From contig NZ_NSDG01000048.1 of NCBI RefSeq assembly GCF_002289345.1, forward strand, positions 58,095 to 109,238: 51,144 bases of DNA, read 5' to 3'. Below the pieces are notes generated by a model. The model saw only the letters and a list, made by a program, of their open reading frames with translations. It was not told the DNA's origin and made no database searches. Position numbers and translations under genes: made by a program. Positions 8,715 through 17,238 of this stretch are shown here, one piece after another. This DNA comes from Pseudoalteromonas sp. HM-SA03 (GTDB taxonomy: Bacteria; Pseudomonadota; Gammaproteobacteria; Enterobacterales; Alteromonadaceae). The first letter of the stretch is position 1; each line of letters begins with the position of its first letter.

Positions 8715-9221
8715 TCAGCTTTCTTCTATGTCCACGATCAAATCACTGGTGATTGACTCGAGAGCTTCGATTACGTTTTCTTTGACCGTACCAGCAGGTA
8801 AAGTCACGGTTGCGAAAGCGCTGAAAATAGGTAGTCCCCAATTTGGCGCACTCCGTTGTTTTGAAGTGAGGTGCGTGATGTTTGCACCTTTGTGGCGAAT
8901 AACCGTAGCAAGTTCTTGCACAATTCCCGGTCTATCGTTGCCTGTAATGATTAAATTCAATGTGTCTGGCTCTTCTTGCGCTTGCAAGTTTTCGCCTGAT
9001 TCAACTCTCACATCTAAACCTGGCAATTTATGCAATGCATCTTGTATTTCTTGCAAATGTTCTTCAGCGACTTCAACCTGTACGATGCCTGCGAATTGTC
9101 CCGCAAGGTGGCTTAAGTTACTGGTTAACCAGTTGCCATTGTTAGAAAGAATGGTGGAAGAGATTTCCTCAACGAGACCCGGTCGGTCCTTACCTATAAG
9201 TGTTAATATTAACTGCTTCAT
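8715..9221 (-). CDS. GcvR-like tandem ACT-domain regulator
   Basis: The 168-residue cytoplasmic protein contains two ACT domains. The first (about 1-75) starts MKQLILTLIGKDRPGLVEEIS and the second (about 88-165) carries LIITGNDRPGIVQELATVIR. This matches the glycine-cleavage-system regulator GcvR, which in E. coli binds GcvA and blocks gcv transcription in response to glycine. Homologues in other genomes sit next to bcp or unrelated genes, so the physiological partner here is unproven. A 16-bp perfect palindrome lies upstream at 9277-9292. The gene precedes ppk in the same direction, but the Pho box between them suggests separate transcription. Confidence 0.82.
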   Translation of the reverse strand: MKQLILTLIGKDRPGLVEEISSTILSNNGNWLTSNLSHLAGQFAGIVQVEVAEEHLQEIQDALHKLPGLDVRVESGENLQAQEEPDTLNLIITGNDRPGIVQELATVIRHKGANITHLTSKQRSAPNWGLPIFSAFATVTLPAGTVKENVIEALESITSDLIVDIEES

Positions 9222-9276
9222 ATCATGTCTCTTTTTTTGTGGCGCCCGTGGGCGAAAAAACGAATTCGGCGCATGA

Positions 9277-9292
9277 TTTAGACTAGTCTAAA
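9277..9292. promoter_or_regulatory. 16-bp perfect palindrome, probable operator
   Basis: TTTAGACTAGTCTAAA is its own reverse complement and lies 56 bases upstream of the GcvR-like start codon. TAGAC/GTCTA half-sites resemble those of some TetR-family operators such as the E. coli NemR box. The 304-base gap from 9222 to 9525 otherwise holds only the pst control region and no gene that I can support. Confidence 0.4.
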
Positions 9293-9460
9293 AACTTACT
9301 TTGTCCAGTGTCCAGAAACACTTAATGTAAAGAAATGCAACGGTATTTTGTATTTACTCTAGGCTAACAATCAGAGCGCTTTTTAAGCCAATTAGTTCCA
9401 TTATTTTTATAATGAATTTGAAGGCCAAGACCGATTGAAGAAAGTTCAATTGTGTCTCAG

Positions 9461-9478
9461 GTGTAACACAACTGTCAT
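9461..9478 (+). promoter_or_regulatory. Pho box of the pst operon
   Basis: GTGTAACACAACTGTCAT matches 14 of 18 bases of the PhoB consensus CTGTCATAAAACTGTCAT, including a complete second half-site. It ends ten bases before a perfect -10 box, which is the spacing of PhoB-activated promoters where the Pho box replaces the -35. Confidence 0.8.
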
Positions 9479-9488
9479 CTTGATGAAA

Positions 9489-9494
9489 TATAAT
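9489..9494 (+). promoter_or_regulatory. -10 box (TATAAT) of the pst promoter
   Basis: The hexamer TATAAT lies ten bases after the Pho box. Transcription would begin near 9501, which excludes the upstream in-frame ATG at 9493 and leaves 9526 as the pstC start. Confidence 0.75.
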
Positions 9495-9525
9495 GCCCCC
9501 AATTTTTAAACCAAAGGGTATATTG

Positions 9526-11760
9526 ATGACTTCAAATCCGCAAAAGCCATCCTTTAAAACGGATAGAAGCCGTCTCTTTAAAGACAGGTTTGCACAATTT
9601 GGCATTACTTCTGGTGGAGTAATGGTCTTAGTCGCACTTTTACTTATCTTCTTCTACTTACTTTACGTCGTTCAACCAATCTTTGAATCAGCAAAGGTTG
9701 AAAAACGTATGGATATTCAACTTACACAAGACAAAACATATTTAGGTGTAGGGGTAGAAGAACAAACTGAAATTGCGTACTTGCTCGGCAGCAGAGGGTC
9801 GGTAGATTATTACCAGATCAAAGGTGAAAGCGCTGGTAAATTACTAGATACATTGGATGTTGAACTTGACGGTAATGTTACAGCATTTGCAGAAAGTGCG
9901 CCTTTCTTAGGGCAATATGCATTTGGTCTGGATAACGGTCAGGTACAACTTGTGAAGCCGATGTTCACGGTAAGCTTTCCAGGAAATCAACGTGTTTTAA
10001 CCCCTCGCCTAAGCTATCCACTTAATGCGAAGCAACTGATTGTTGATGAACAAGGCCAAGCAATTCGTAAATTCGCTTTTAGTCACTTCGAAGACAAAAC
10101 TGCTGTTGTTGCACAAACTGCAGATAAACGTGTGATTTTTGCCGCGTTTGTTGCAGAAGAAAACATGTTTACTGGAGAGGTTGAATGGGCGGTTGAGCGT
10201 ACCGAGCTAGATATTGATGGTCGCGTTGATGAGTTACTTATCTCTCCAGACACATCGCGCACATTTGTTCGCTCAGCAAATCAAGTTTACGTCTTTGATT
10301 CTCGCTATGCTTCTGAAGTTGAGTTATTCCAATTGCTTGCAGCAAACGAGGAAAATGCCAACTTAGTCGATATGAACCTGCTGGCGGGCGCCAACTCATT
10401 AATGCTGGCTAACGACAACGGTGAGGTTTCACAGTGGTTTGAAGTCAATACCGATGATGGACGCCAGTTTGCTAAAATCCGCTCTTTTGAGACGCCAAAG
10501 AGCAAACAGGTCAAACTATTCAGTGAATATTATCGTCGTACTTTCTTCACGACCAACGAAAATGGTCAATTCGGCCTATACTACACCACCAGTGAAGCGC
10601 ACTTATGGCAAGGTAAAGTCACTGATAAAGCAGTACAGAAGTTTGCAGTAGCGCCACGTGCTAATGCAGCTTTGTTACTTGCCGATGATACGTTAACGGT
10701 AGTAGAGCTACACAATGAGCACCCTGAAGTAACTTGGTCTGCTCTGTGGCAAGAAGTGTGGTATGAAGGGTATCCTGAACCTGCTTACACTTGGCAGTCA
10801 ACCTCTGCGAGTGATGACTTTGAATCGAAATTCTCATTAGTGCCTATTTCATTCGGTACCATTAAAGCGGCACTTTACGCTATGTTGTTTGCTGTTCCTA
10901 TTGCATTAGCGTCAGCAATCTACACCGCCTATTTCATGTCGAGTGAATTACGCCGCGTGGTGAAACCAACAGTCGAGATAATGGAAGCACTACCAACGGT
11001 TATCTTGGGTTTCTTGGCGGGCCTTTGGCTTGCTCCTTTAATTGAAACGCATCTACCTGCCGTGGTTGCTTTATTGGTGCTATTGCCAATCGCGATGATA
11101 GCAACGGCATTTGGCTGGACTAAGTTACCTGCAAAAGTAAGACACGTTGTGCCAGAGGGTTGGCATTCAATTTTGCTTATCCCCGTGGTGCTCATCGTAG
11201 GTTGGATTTCATTTGCCATGAGCGGTGGAATTGAATCTTGGGTGTTTGGCGGTAATGTGCGTCAGTATCTAACCAATGAGTTAGGTCTAACATTCGACCA
11301 GCGTAACTCGCTAGTCGTGGGTATCGCGATGGGCTTTGCTGTTATTCCTACAATCTTCTCTATTGCAGAAGACGCGGTATTTAGCGTACCAAAGCATCTT
11401 TCAAATGGCTCACTGGCACTCGGTGCCACGCAATGGCAGACTTTAGTTCGTGTCGTATTACTGACTGCAAGTCCTGGTATTTTCTCTGCGGTAATGATGG
11501 GTCTTGGCCGCGCCGTAGGGGAAACCATGATTGTATTGATGGCAACCGGTAACACGCCAATCATGGACTGGAGTATCTTCCAAGGTATGCGTACGCTTGC
11601 TGCAAACATTGCGGTGGAAATGCCGGAGTCTGAAGTTGGCAGCTCTCACTATCGCATCCTATTCCTAGCTGCCTTTGTATTGTTTATTTTTACTTTCGTA
11701 TTTAACACCGTTGCTGAGTTTGTTCGCCAGCAGCTGCGTGAAAAGTACAGCTCAATGTAA
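9526..11760 (+). CDS. pstC: Phosphate ABC transporter permease PstC, enlarged form
   Basis: PstC is one of the two inner-membrane channel subunits of the high-affinity phosphate transporter. At 744 residues it is more than twice the E. coli protein (about 319). A transmembrane helix (about 28-50) is followed by a large, probably periplasmic, beta-rich domain up to about 430, rich in short repeats that could form a propeller. From about 440 the normal permease follows with six helices, the EALPTVILGF segment and GLGRAVGETMIVLMATG near the end. The start at 9526 follows AAAGGG by eight bases and lies downstream of the promoter. It heads pstC-pstA-pstB-phoU. Confidence 0.93.
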   Translation: MTSNPQKPSFKTDRSRLFKDRFAQFGITSGGVMVLVALLLIFFYLLYVVQPIFESAKVEKRMDIQLTQDKTYLGVGVEEQTEIAYLLGSRGSVDYYQIKGESAGKLLDTLDVELDGNVTAFAESAPFLGQYAFGLDNGQVQLVKPMFTVSFPGNQRVLTPRLSYPLNAKQLIVDEQGQAIRKFAFSHFEDKTAVVAQTADKRVIFAAFVAEENMFTGEVEWAVERTELDIDGRVDELLISPDTSRTFVRSANQVYVFDSRYASEVELFQLLAANEENANLVDMNLLAGANSLMLANDNGEVSQWFEVNTDDGRQFAKIRSFETPKSKQVKLFSEYYRRTFFTTNENGQFGLYYTTSEAHLWQGKVTDKAVQKFAVAPRANAALLLADDTLTVVELHNEHPEVTWSALWQEVWYEGYPEPAYTWQSTSASDDFESKFSLVPISFGTIKAALYAMLFAVPIALASAIYTAYFMSSELRRVVKPTVEIMEALPTVILGFLAGLWLAPLIETHLPAVVALLVLLPIAMIATAFGWTKLPAKVRHVVPEGWHSILLIPVVLIVGWISFAMSGGIESWVFGGNVRQYLTNELGLTFDQRNSLVVGIAMGFAVIPTIFSIAEDAVFSVPKHLSNGSLALGATQWQTLVRVVLLTASPGIFSAVMMGLGRAVGETMIVLMATGNTPIMDWSIFQGMRTLAANIAVEMPESEVGSSHYRILFLAAFVLFIFTFVFNTVAEFVRQQLREKYSSM

Positions 11761-11775
11761 TTGGAGTGACATGAC

Positions 11776-13425
11776 ATGGTAAAACAGTGGTTTAAGTCAG
11801 GTTCTCCGTGGATCTGGATGACAGGTGGCGCGGTCAGTATTAGTTTGATTTCAGTAATTGGACTACTTGCGATGATAGCGTGGAAAGGACTGAGCTTCTT
11901 TTGGCCATCAGAAGTTGTAGAAATGCATCTCGACGGTTCAGTTGCTAAGCAGACTGTGATTGGTGAAATATACGATCGCGAGATGGTACCAAAGTCTCGT
12001 CTTGAAGCTGCCGGATTCGACCTTTCAGGCTACAACAGCGAGCAAATCGAGCGTTTACTCATTAAAACGGGTAACCGTGAATATGTAGAGCTTGATTTTC
12101 GTTGGGTATTATCAACAGATATCAAAAGCCAGTCGAAACCAGCGGAATTAGCAGTATTTGAGCGTAGTAAAAATGGTAATTTCTATGGCTATGTTGCCCG
12201 CGTTTTAGAAGACGGTAAAGTAGTAACTGACCAGCCGATTGAAAGGCTACATGAGCTTGTTGAACGCGCCGTTGACCTTAATGACGAAGCGCTTGATCTA
12301 CAAAATAGCGAAATCGGGCACATTAACTATGAGCTTGAACGTCTACGTTTAAAAGAAAAGTCGTATCAACTTGATAATGACCTGACAGAGGAAAAGTTAG
12401 CAGAGTTAAATGCGCGCCGTGCTGAGCTACGTGAAGATTACAAAGTCTTCGAAAAACGTTTATTTGAGCTAAGGAAGCAAGCAAAGCGTGACCAAGTTGT
12501 AGTGCGTGATATGCGTGGTGAAGAAGTGACTTTACCGCTGTACCAAGTGTTGGACGTTTGGTTTCCAAATGACATGGGCTTTTTTGCCAAAGTGGGTCAC
12601 TACTTAGTGCAAATCAGCAAGTTTGTGAGTGATGACCCGCGTGAAGCAAACACCGAGGGTGGGGTATTCCCTGCAATCTTTGGTACGGTATTTATGGTTA
12701 TGCTGATGGCGGTGATCGTGACCCCATTCGGTGTTATTGCCGCGATTTATCTTCATGAATATGCAGCAAAGAACGCTGTGACTAAGATGATCCGCATCGC
12801 GGTGATCAACCTTGCAGGTGTTCCATCCATTGTATATGGGGTGTTTGGCTTAGGATTCTTCGTCTATATGCTAGGTGGGTCAATTGACGAACTTTTCTAC
12901 CCTGAGGCTGCGCCAAGTCCTGTATTTGGTACACCGGGTGTGATTTGGTCTGCACTTACACTTGCTATCCTTACTTTGCCAGTGGTTATTGTATCCACGG
13001 AAGAAGGTCTGTCTCGGATCCCAAGCTCAGTGCGTCATGGTTCACTTGCGCTTGGTGCGACTCAAGCTGAAACCTTATGGCGGATCATTGTACCAATGGC
13101 AAGTCCGGCAATTATGACGGGTCTTATTCTTGCTGTTGCGCGTGCCGCGGGTGAGGTAGCTCCTCTGATGCTGGTGGGTGTAGTAAAAATGGCACCAACC
13201 CTACCGCTAGACGGAAACTTCCCCTATATTCACTTGGATCGTAAGTTTATGCACTTAGGATTCCATATTTATGATGTTGGCTTCCAAAGCCCGAATGTAG
13301 AAGCTGCTAGACCTTTGGTTTATGCAACCGCGTTTCTACTGGTTACGGTGATTATTGCACTGAATATCACAGCGATTGGTATTCGTAACCACTTACGCGA
13401 AAAATTCAGATCGTTAGAGCATTAA
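11776..13425 (+). CDS. pstA: Phosphate ABC transporter permease PstA, enlarged form
   Basis: This is the second channel subunit of the Pst transporter. Its 549 residues compare with about 296 in E. coli. An N-terminal helix (about 17-38) is followed by an extracytoplasmic insert that contains a long charged coiled coil (about 170-245, many Glu, Leu, Lys and Arg). The permease core starts near 293 and keeps AVARAAGEVAPLMLVG, the PstA signature loop that contacts PstB. TTGGAG precedes the ATG, which starts 15 bases after pstC. The matching enlargement of both permeases suggests that their extra domains interact, or contact a periplasmic partner. Confidence 0.93.
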   Translation: MVKQWFKSGSPWIWMTGGAVSISLISVIGLLAMIAWKGLSFFWPSEVVEMHLDGSVAKQTVIGEIYDREMVPKSRLEAAGFDLSGYNSEQIERLLIKTGNREYVELDFRWVLSTDIKSQSKPAELAVFERSKNGNFYGYVARVLEDGKVVTDQPIERLHELVERAVDLNDEALDLQNSEIGHINYELERLRLKEKSYQLDNDLTEEKLAELNARRAELREDYKVFEKRLFELRKQAKRDQVVVRDMRGEEVTLPLYQVLDVWFPNDMGFFAKVGHYLVQISKFVSDDPREANTEGGVFPAIFGTVFMVMLMAVIVTPFGVIAAIYLHEYAAKNAVTKMIRIAVINLAGVPSIVYGVFGLGFFVYMLGGSIDELFYPEAAPSPVFGTPGVIWSALTLAILTLPVVIVSTEEGLSRIPSSVRHGSLALGATQAETLWRIIVPMASPAIMTGLILAVARAAGEVAPLMLVGVVKMAPTLPLDGNFPYIHLDRKFMHLGFHIYDVGFQSPNVEAARPLVYATAFLLVTVIIALNITAIGIRNHLREKFRSLEH

Positions 13426-13452
13426 TAGTAAAGATTTTTAATAGGTAAAAAC

Positions 13453-14280
13453 ATGATTACAGTAGCGCCAGAAGTCAATCAAGCAAACGGCAATAACAAG
13501 CTTGATTTAGCAAACTTAAGTCCAGAACTCACCGCACTAGAGATCAAAAACCTAGATCTTTACTATGGTGATAAACAAGCCCTTAGTAACGTCAATATGT
13601 TGATCCCAAAAGGGCAGGTAACCGCGTTTATCGGTCCATCAGGTTGTGGTAAGTCAACGTTACTGCGTTGTATTAACCGCATGAACGACCTGGTTGATAG
13701 CTGTCGTATTGAAGGGGAAATCAACCTTCAAGGGCAGAACATTTATGACAAGAGCGTAGATGTTGCGGCACTGCGCCGTAACGTAGGTATGGTATTCCAA
13801 AGGCCAAACCCTTTCCCTAAGTCTATTTATGAGAATGTAGTGTATGGCCTGCGTCTGCAAGGTATCAAAGATAAGCGTAAGTTAGATGAAGTGGTTGAGA
13901 AGTCACTCCGCGGCGCCGCGCTTTGGGATGAAGTAAAAGACCGACTTCACGACAGTGCATTTGGTTTATCTGGTGGTCAGCAGCAGCGTTTGGTGATTGC
14001 TCGCTCTATCGCGATTGAACCAGAAGTGTTGTTACTTGATGAACCAACATCAGCACTCGATCCGATTTCAACATTGGTTATCGAAGAACTCATTAACGAC
14101 CTGAAAAACAAGTATACTGTCGTTATTGTTACGCATAACATGCAACAAGCTGCGCGTGTATCTGATCAAACTGCGTTTATGTATATGGGTGAGTTAATTG
14201 AGTATGCAGATACCAATACCTTATTCACCACGCCGTCTAAGAAGAAAACAGAAGACTATATTACAGGTCGTTACGGTTAA
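13453..14280 (+). CDS. pstB: Phosphate ABC transporter ATP-binding protein PstB
   Basis: PstB is the cytoplasmic ATPase that drives phosphate import. The 275-residue protein has Walker [10 protein letters not shown] near residue 62, the Q-loop [15 protein letters not shown] that is characteristic of PstB, the signature LSGGQQQRL near 173, Walker [13 protein letters not shown] near 196 and the H-loop histidine in IVTHNMQQA. The first 30 residues are an extra hydrophilic tail compared with E. coli. An AGGT precedes the ATG. It lies between pstA and phoU with short gaps, clearly one operon. Confidence 0.97.
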   Translation: MITVAPEVNQANGNNKLDLANLSPELTALEIKNLDLYYGDKQALSNVNMLIPKGQVTAFIGPSGCGKSTLLRCINRMNDLVDSCRIEGEINLQGQNIYDKSVDVAALRRNVGMVFQRPNPFPKSIYENVVYGLRLQGIKDKRKLDEVVEKSLRGAALWDEVKDRLHDSAFGLSGGQQQRLVIARSIAIEPEVLLLDEPTSALDPISTLVIEELINDLKNKYTVVIVTHNMQQAARVSDQTAFMYMGELIEYADTNTLFTTPSKKKTEDYITGRYG

Positions 14281-14303
14281 GACGAGCTTGCGAGGAGAAT
14301 ATA

Positions 14304-15005
14304 ATGGAACATAATATTAATAAGCACATTTCTGGCCGCTTTAATGAAGAGCTAGAAAACGTGAGAAATCACGTACTCAGCATGGGTGGATTGGTAGAGC
14401 AGCAATTAAACACTGCGCTTGATGCGGTTAATCACAATGATGCTGAAAAAGCGAAAAAGGTCAGTCAGAACGACTACAAAGTCAATGCGATGGAAGTGAA
14501 TATTGACGAAGAATGTACACGTATCATCGCGAAAAGACAGCCTGCAGCCAGTGACTTGCGTTTGGTTGTTGCCATCGCGAAAACGATTGCAGATCTTGAG
14601 CGTATCGGAGACGAAGCGGAGCGTATTGCCAAAGTTGCATTGGACTCGTTTACCAAAGATCAGCAAGATCTATTGGTGAATATTGACAATATGGGTCGCC
14701 AAGTGTCACAAATGCTGCATGATGTGCTTGATGCATTTGCCCGAATGGACGCGCAAAAGGCATTTGAAGTGCATAAAGCTGATGCCAAAGTGGACCGTGA
14801 ATACGAAGCTGTAACACGTCAAATTATGACCTATATGATGGAAGATCCACGCTCTATTCCAAAAATTATGGATTTAATTTGGTCTGTGCGTTCATTAGAG
14901 CGTATCGGCGATCGTTGTCAAAATATTGCGGAATACGTGATTTATTTCGTAAATGGCAAAGATATTCGTCATACATCTCAAGAAGATATCGCAAAAACCT
15001 TGTGA
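14304..15005 (+). CDS. phoU: Phosphate signalling regulator PhoU
   Basis: PhoU links the Pst transporter to the PhoR sensor kinase and keeps the Pho regulon off when phosphate is plentiful. The 233-residue protein consists of two repeated three-helix bundles. Each has the metal-binding type motif: the ERIGDEAERIAK segment near residue 95 and ERIGDRCQNIAEY near 200. GAGGAG precedes the ATG. It is the last gene of the pst operon; phoB, phoR and pstS are not in the window. A GC-rich hairpin follows at 15020. Confidence 0.96.
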   Translation: MEHNINKHISGRFNEELENVRNHVLSMGGLVEQQLNTALDAVNHNDAEKAKKVSQNDYKVNAMEVNIDEECTRIIAKRQPAASDLRLVVAIAKTIADLERIGDEAERIAKVALDSFTKDQQDLLVNIDNMGRQVSQMLHDVLDAFARMDAQKAFEVHKADAKVDREYEAVTRQIMTYMMEDPRSIPKIMDLIWSVRSLERIGDRCQNIAEYVIYFVNGKDIRHTSQEDIAKTL

Positions 15006-15019
15006 TGCTTATCAATTAG

Positions 15020-15043
15020 TTGCGCGCTCTCGGCGCGCAATTT
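15020..15043 (+). terminator. Hairpin after phoU
   Basis: TTGCGCGC (15020-15027) pairs with GCGCGCAA (15033-15040) around a five-base loop, followed only by TTTC. It probably ends or weakens pst transcription, since a separate promoter for the DUF47-pit pair follows. Confidence 0.55.
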
Positions 15044-15077
15044 CATAGTAAGTTCATCTAAACTTGCAATAAAACCG

Positions 15078-15105
15078 TTCACAACAGCGTTCAATGCTGT
15101 AAAAT
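15078..15105 (+). promoter_or_regulatory. Sigma-70 type promoter of the DUF47-pit pair
   Basis: TTCACA (15078-15083) and TAAAAT (15100-15105) are separated by 16 bases and lie 42 bases before the DUF47 start codon. I see no Pho box here, consistent with expression that does not depend on PhoB. Confidence 0.5.
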
Positions 15106-15147
15106 TACACTTTGCACATGCATACAAATATGATTTAAGGGTCAGTT

Positions 15148-15825
15148 ATGCCTAGTAACGCGTTTTTAGGAGTATTTGCTAAATCTCCTATTAAGCCAAT
15201 TGAAGAGCATATAAAAATAGTCCATCAAGCCAGTGCGGCTTTGATCCCATTTTTTAACCATGTCTTCAAAGGGGAGTGGACAGAAGCGGATGCAATTCGC
15301 ATTGAAATCCGCAACCTAGAGCGTGAAGCAGATGAACTAAAGCGTGAAGTACGCTTACATTTGCCTCGTGGTTTATTCATGCCAGTAGAACGGACTGACT
15401 TACTGGAACTTATCACCCACCAAGATAAGATAGCCAACAAAGCGAAAGATATCGCAGGTCGCGTTATCGGTCGTGAAATGGTCATCCCTGAATCCATTCA
15501 AAAAGATTTTCTTGCTTACGTCACTCGTTGTGTGGACGCGACTAAACAAGCATCAGAAGCGATTAATGAGTTTGATGAATTACTTGAGACTGGCTTTAGA
15601 GGCCGTGAAGTCACTTTAGTTGAAAAAATGCTAGTTGAGCTTGATGCCATCGAGCAAGATACCGACGATATGCAAATTAAAATTCGTCAAGAGTTACGCG
15701 CTGTTGAAAGCGAGCTTAACCCAATTGATGCGATGTTCTTATATAAGATTATCGAGTGGGTCGGTGGGCTTGCTGATATCGCAGAGCGCGTTGGTTCACG
15801 TCTTGAGCTGATGTTAGCTCGTTAA
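15148..15825 (+). CDS. DUF47 / TIGR00153 PhoU-like Pit accessory protein
   Basis: The 225-residue helical protein belongs to the DUF47 group, which is distantly related to PhoU and is usually encoded directly before pit genes. It starts MPSNAFLGVFAKSPIKPIEEH and contains charged helices such as IRNLEREADELKREVRLHLPRG near residue 50. By gene context it is thought to regulate Pit activity. AAGGGT precedes the ATG and the pit gene begins 36 bases later, so they form an operon. Family assignment is firm; the biochemical role is inferred. Confidence 0.9.
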   Translation: MPSNAFLGVFAKSPIKPIEEHIKIVHQASAALIPFFNHVFKGEWTEADAIRIEIRNLEREADELKREVRLHLPRGLFMPVERTDLLELITHQDKIANKAKDIAGRVIGREMVIPESIQKDFLAYVTRCVDATKQASEAINEFDELLETGFRGREVTLVEKMLVELDAIEQDTDDMQIKIRQELRAVESELNPIDAMFLYKIIEWVGGLADIAERVGSRLELMLAR

Positions 15826-15861
15826 TAAAAATCGATCTTTTAGAATAAAGTAAGGTTTCTT

Positions 15862-17130
15862 ATGGATATCATTGCATCCTACGGCACAGTATTGGTTTTA
15901 ATCGCCGCAGCAGTTGGTTTCTTTATGGCTTATGGTATTGGCGCAAATGATGTTGCGAATGCTATGGGTACTTCGGTAGGTTCAAAAGCACTTACCATCA
16001 AACAAGCAATTATCATTGCTATGATCTTCGAATTCGCTGGTGCTTATCTTGCTGGTGGTGAGGTAACATCAACGATCCGAAAAGGGATTATAGATTCTAC
16101 TCCTTTCATAGATATTCCTGAACTGATGATATTGGGAATGATCTCTGCACTTTTTGCTGCAGGCGCTTGGTTACTAATGGCTTCAATGCTAGGTTGGCCG
16201 GTATCTACGACGCACTCAATCATAGGTGCAATCATTGGCTTTGCGTTAGTTGCTGTAGGTAGCGAAGCAATTCAATGGGGTAAAGTTGCAGGCATAGTTG
16301 GCAGCTGGATTGTCACCCCAGCCATCTCTGGTTTTATTGCTTATCTCATCTTTATGAGTGCCCAAAAGCTCATTTTCGATACCAATAAGCCACTAGAAAA
16401 TGCCAAACGCTTTGTGCCTATTTACATGGGTCTAGCGGGCTTTGTTATGTCTTTGGTTACGATCAAGAAAGGCCTTAAGCATATTGGTATCAAGCTCGGC
16501 ACATTCGAAGGTTTTGCGCTTGCTATCGGTATCGCTATTATCATTGCTGTTATCGGTAAGATTGCGATTTCTAAGCTGAAAATGGATCCCAATGCAGATA
16601 AGCAAATGCAGTTCAATAATGTTGAAAAAGTATTCGCTATCCTTATGGTACTAACAGCATGTTGTATGGCATTCGCGCATGGTTCGAATGACGTTGCTAA
16701 CGCAATTGGTCCATTAGCGGCAGTGGTAAACATTGTTGAAAACGACGGTGAAATTGCTAAGAAAGCAGCACTCGCTTGGTGGATCTTACCGCTAGGTGGT
16801 TTAGGTATTGTTGCGGGTCTTGCGATTCTTGGTAAAAAAGTTATCAAGACCATCGGTGAAGGTATCACGCATCTTACTCCTAGCCGTGGTTTCGCAGCAG
16901 AACTTGCTGCTGCTTCAACAGTAGTAATCGCATCAGGCACAGGCCTACCAATTTCTACAACTCAAACCTTGGTTGGTGCGGTATTGGGTGTGGGTATGGC
17001 GCGTGGTATTGCGGCATTAAACATGGGTGTTATTCGTAACATCGTAGTTTCTTGGGTAATTACATTGCCAGTTGGTGCTGCCCTTGCTATTGTTATATTC
17101 TATATATTGAGATTAGTGTTCGGCGTATAA
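15862..17130 (+). CDS. pit: Inorganic phosphate transporter, Pit family
   Basis: Pit is a low-affinity carrier that imports metal-phosphate complexes with protons across the inner membrane. The 422-residue protein has about ten to twelve hydrophobic segments and the two inverted family signatures, GIGANDVANAMGTSVGSKAL near residue 26 and AHGSNDVANAIGPLAAV near 273. Each is followed by a substrate-site segment of the PVSTTHS / PISTTQT type. A strong intrinsic terminator at 17171 ends the transcript. Together with pst it gives the cell both low- and high-affinity phosphate uptake. Confidence 0.95.
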   Translation: MDIIASYGTVLVLIAAAVGFFMAYGIGANDVANAMGTSVGSKALTIKQAIIIAMIFEFAGAYLAGGEVTSTIRKGIIDSTPFIDIPELMILGMISALFAAGAWLLMASMLGWPVSTTHSIIGAIIGFALVAVGSEAIQWGKVAGIVGSWIVTPAISGFIAYLIFMSAQKLIFDTNKPLENAKRFVPIYMGLAGFVMSLVTIKKGLKHIGIKLGTFEGFALAIGIAIIIAVIGKIAISKLKMDPNADKQMQFNNVEKVFAILMVLTACCMAFAHGSNDVANAIGPLAAVVNIVENDGEIAKKAALAWWILPLGGLGIVAGLAILGKKVIKTIGEGITHLTPSRGFAAELAAASTVVIASGTGLPISTTQTLVGAVLGVGMARGIAALNMGVIRNIVVSWVITLPVGAALAIVIFYILRLVFGV

Positions 17131-17170
17131 AAATAAACCGCACTTTTCAAAAAGACAGACTTTTAGCTTG

Positions 17171-17207
17171 AAAAGATCTCAACACCTTTGGTGTTGGGGT
17201 CTTTTTA
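17171..17207 (+). terminator. Intrinsic terminator after pit
   Basis: A 12-base-pair stem with two G-T pairs (17175-17186 with 17190-17201) and a TTT loop is followed by a run of five T. Confidence 0.9.
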
Positions 17208-17238
17208 TTTGTGCTGTTGAAAATTAAGAGTAAAGCTT

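Noticed and set aside
8728..9276. 182-residue plus-strand frame opposite the GcvR-like gene
   Set aside because: It is the antisense shadow of a clear ACT-domain gene and encodes a Cys/Ser-rich sequence without family features.
9493..9525. Upstream ATG extending pstC by 11 residues
   Set aside because: It overlaps the -10 box of the Pho-box promoter and would not be transcribed; AAAGGG points to ATG 9526.
16422..16940. 172-residue minus-strand frame inside pit
   Set aside because: Antisense shadow of the transporter gene; its Ala/Ile/Pro-rich sequence mirrors the membrane-helix codons.
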